From the NCBI GenBank assembly GCA_046757205.1, contig JBHHXR010000007.1, positions 1-33,536 on the forward strand: a stretch of DNA of 33,536 nt, read 5' to 3'. Numbering within the stretch: the stretch's first letter is position 1; every line of letters starts with the position of its first letter. Positions 32,347 through 33,536 of this stretch are shown here, one piece after another. Source of the stretch: JBHHXR01 sp046757205. Its GTDB lineage: Bacteria; Pseudomonadota; Alphaproteobacteria; Rhodobacterales; Rhodobacteraceae. The translations under genes and the position numbers were made by a program. Below the pieces are notes generated by a model that saw only the letters and a program-made list of their open reading frames with translations, made no database searches and was not told the origin of the DNA.

Positions 32347-33177
32347 TCAGGAAACCGTCCGCAGCCAGTCCACGGTCGCCCGGATATAGAAATGTTCGGA
32401 GACATGGCCGTCCCGCATCCGACAGGCATCCTTCACCTCCGGCGCCGAATTGGCCGGGCAGATCGGCACGTCGACCTCCCGCAGCATCGGCAGGTCGTTC
32501 AGCCCGTTGCCGACGCCGAACGTCCGGACCGGCCCGTGCGCCTCTCCGTCCGTGATCAGCCGCACGCCGTGTCCCTTGTCGATGCGGCACATGATGTCGA
32601 CGAAACCGTCGCTGAAGCTGTTATGGAAAACGAAACGTCCGGCGTCGAACGGCGAATCCTTTTCGATCAGCGCCACCGCCGCTTCGTACATCCGCTCCTG
32701 CTCAACACCGGCGGGCGTCACGAAAGTCAGGTTGGCCGACTTGGCCAGTATCCCGACGTGCCGGCCAACCCGCTCGGCGATCCGCTTCCGGCCGGTGTCC
32801 TCGTACCAGTCCAGCAATTCGTGGATATCTGCCAGCGATTCGTAGGCCTCGGCAACTTCGGGCGACGTTGATCTGCCGGCAAGCGTGCCGAGGTCGATCT
32901 CCCGCTGCTGGCGCACGTCGAAGCCGATGGCGCCGTGCTCGGCCAGAACGTATTGCAGCCGCGAGCTGCCGATCGCCCGGGCAACGGTGAGCGTGGCGTC
33001 CAGCCCACGCCCGGTGTTCAGCACCAGAACGTCGATCGCGCTGGCATCGACGGCCCGGCCCAGCCCAGCCATCCCGGCGGCCTGCGCCGCGGTCAGGGTC
33101 GTGCCGTCATCGTCGATCGGTTGACCATCTTCGGCGTTCAGGCAGCCGTCGACGTCATGAAACAGGATATTCAACAA
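32347..33177 (-). CDS. HAD-superfamily hydrolase (Cof/MPGP-like), variant motif IV
   Basis: This is a 276-aa predicted phosphatase of the HAD superfamily with a large C2-type cap (about 80-195). Motif I is FHDVDGCLN (Asp8 nucleophile, Asp10), motif II VLVLNTGRG (Thr55), motif III Lys201 in IDKGHGVRLI, and motif IV FGVGNGLNDLPML (220-232). In motif IV the usual first acidic residue (GD) is Asn224, while Asp228 remains, so magnesium binding may be altered. The start MLNILFHDVD fits the family. It lies 21 bp after lipA on the same strand and may be co-transcribed. The substrate is unknown; sugar-phosphate phosphatases are the nearest match. Confidence 0.82.
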   Translation of the reverse strand: MLNILFHDVDGCLNAEDGQPIDDDGTTLTAAQAAGMAGLGRAVDASAIDVLVLNTGRGLDATLTVARAIGSSRLQYVLAEHGAIGFDVRQQREIDLGTLAGRSTSPEVAEAYESLADIHELLDWYEDTGRKRIAERVGRHVGILAKSANLTFVTPAGVEQERMYEAAVALIEKDSPFDAGRFVFHNSFSDGFVDIMCRIDKGHGVRLITDGEAHGPVRTFGVGNGLNDLPMLREVDVPICPANSAPEVKDACRMRDGHVSEHFYIRATVDWLRTVS

Positions 33178-33198
33178 AATTTCGCCGCCCGCAGTTCG

Positions 33199-33536
33199 TT
33201 ATTTCGCCAGTCTTGCCCGCCGCGCCGCGCGGAGCCGCGCGAAATCGTCGCCCGCGTGGTAGGACGACCGCGTGAGCGGCGTTGCCGAAACCATCAGGAA
33301 ACCTTTTCCGAAAGCGGCCCGCTCGTAGGAGGCGAATTCTTCCGGCGTCACGAAACGGCTGATCGCGTGATGCTTCGGCGTCGGCTGCAGATATTGCCCG
33401 ATGGTCAGGAAGTCGACGTCCGCCGCGCGCAGGTCATCCATCACCTGGTGCACCGCCTGCCGTTCCTCGCCGAGCCCGACCATGATGCCCGACTTGGTGA
33501 ACATCGCCGGGTCGATCTCCTTGACCCGCTGCAGGA
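33199..33536 (-). CDS. lipA: Lipoyl synthase LipA (5' part beyond the window edge)
   Basis: LipA is a radical-SAM enzyme that inserts two sulfurs into the octanoyl group on lipoyl domains. Only the C-terminal ~112 residues are in the window, entering in frame at the right edge (LQRVKEIDPAMFTKSG). Clear family segments are TKSGIMVGLGEE, DVDFLTIGQYLQPTPKHHAISRFVTPEEF and the C-terminal VSATPLTRSSYHAGDDF, which includes the conserved RSSYHA serine that binds the auxiliary iron-sulfur cluster. The cysteine motifs lie outside the window. The HAD gene follows after 21 bp on the same strand. Confidence 0.96.
   Translation of the reverse strand, partial: LQRVKEIDPAMFTKSGIMVGLGEERQAVHQVMDDLRAADVDFLTIGQYLQPTPKHHAISRFVTPEEFASYERAAFGKGFLMVSATPLTRSSYHAGDDFARLRAARRARLAK

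Overview
The window reads as ordinary, gene-dense, high-GC alphaproteobacterial chromosome. It holds 30 protein-coding loci: 27 are intact, two are cut by the window edges (purQ, lipA) and one is interrupted by a stop codon. I see no rRNA, tRNA, CRISPR array, insertion sequence, integrase or phage gene. The lineage call rests on several things: the zeta-type F1-ATPase inhibitor, the dusB-ntrB-ntrC-ntrY-ntrX-trkA-trkH-hfq-hflX order, the fused ispDF gene, a DUF6314-like gene, and an NtrC without the GAFTGA loop, as described for Rhodobacter capsulatus. A Rhodobacterales-like or nearby alphaproteobacterium is the best guess. Nothing here fixes the genus.

Layout. Positions 1-3584 hold purine synthesis genes (purC-purS-purQ and purB, minus strand) around the small ATPase-inhibitor gene. 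Positions 3666-5535 hold a secreted protein of unknown function, a DUF6314-like gene broken by one in-frame TGA, the biotin transporter subunit bioY and an ABM-domain protein. Positions 5573-5891 are the only gene-free stretch longer than 300 bp. Positions 5892-13110 hold a peptide-type ABC importer (Tat-exported binding protein, two permeases, one fused double ATPase) with an AraC-family regulator upstream. Positions 13239-15773 hold miaA, hflX and hfq. Positions 15902-18793 hold the Trk potassium system. Positions 18867-26158 hold a tightly overlapping nitrogen-control operon, dusB-ntrB-ntrC-ntrY-ntrX. Positions 26293-28414 hold ispDF-pgpA-cinA, and 28604-29776 hold the ammonium transporter amtB. 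The right end carries an MmgE/PrpD protein, a COQ10-like START protein, hypoxanthine phosphoribosyltransferase, a HAD phosphatase and the 3' end of lipA.

Functional links. NtrB/NtrC and NtrY/NtrX would sense nitrogen status and control genes such as amtB. The amtB leader carries two direct copies of a GCCC-N7-GGGC element 29 bp apart. These could be operators or alternative RNA stems. The ABC importer looks like one transcription unit, with a strong hairpin after the binding-protein gene that could raise its expression relative to the permeases.

I found no clearly new biological system. The observations most worth a second look are the nonsense-interrupted DUF6314-like gene, the missing GAFTGA loop in both NtrC and NtrX, the ~100-residue membrane insert in the DppC-like permease, the amtB leader repeats and the AT-rich perfect palindrome upstream of miaA.
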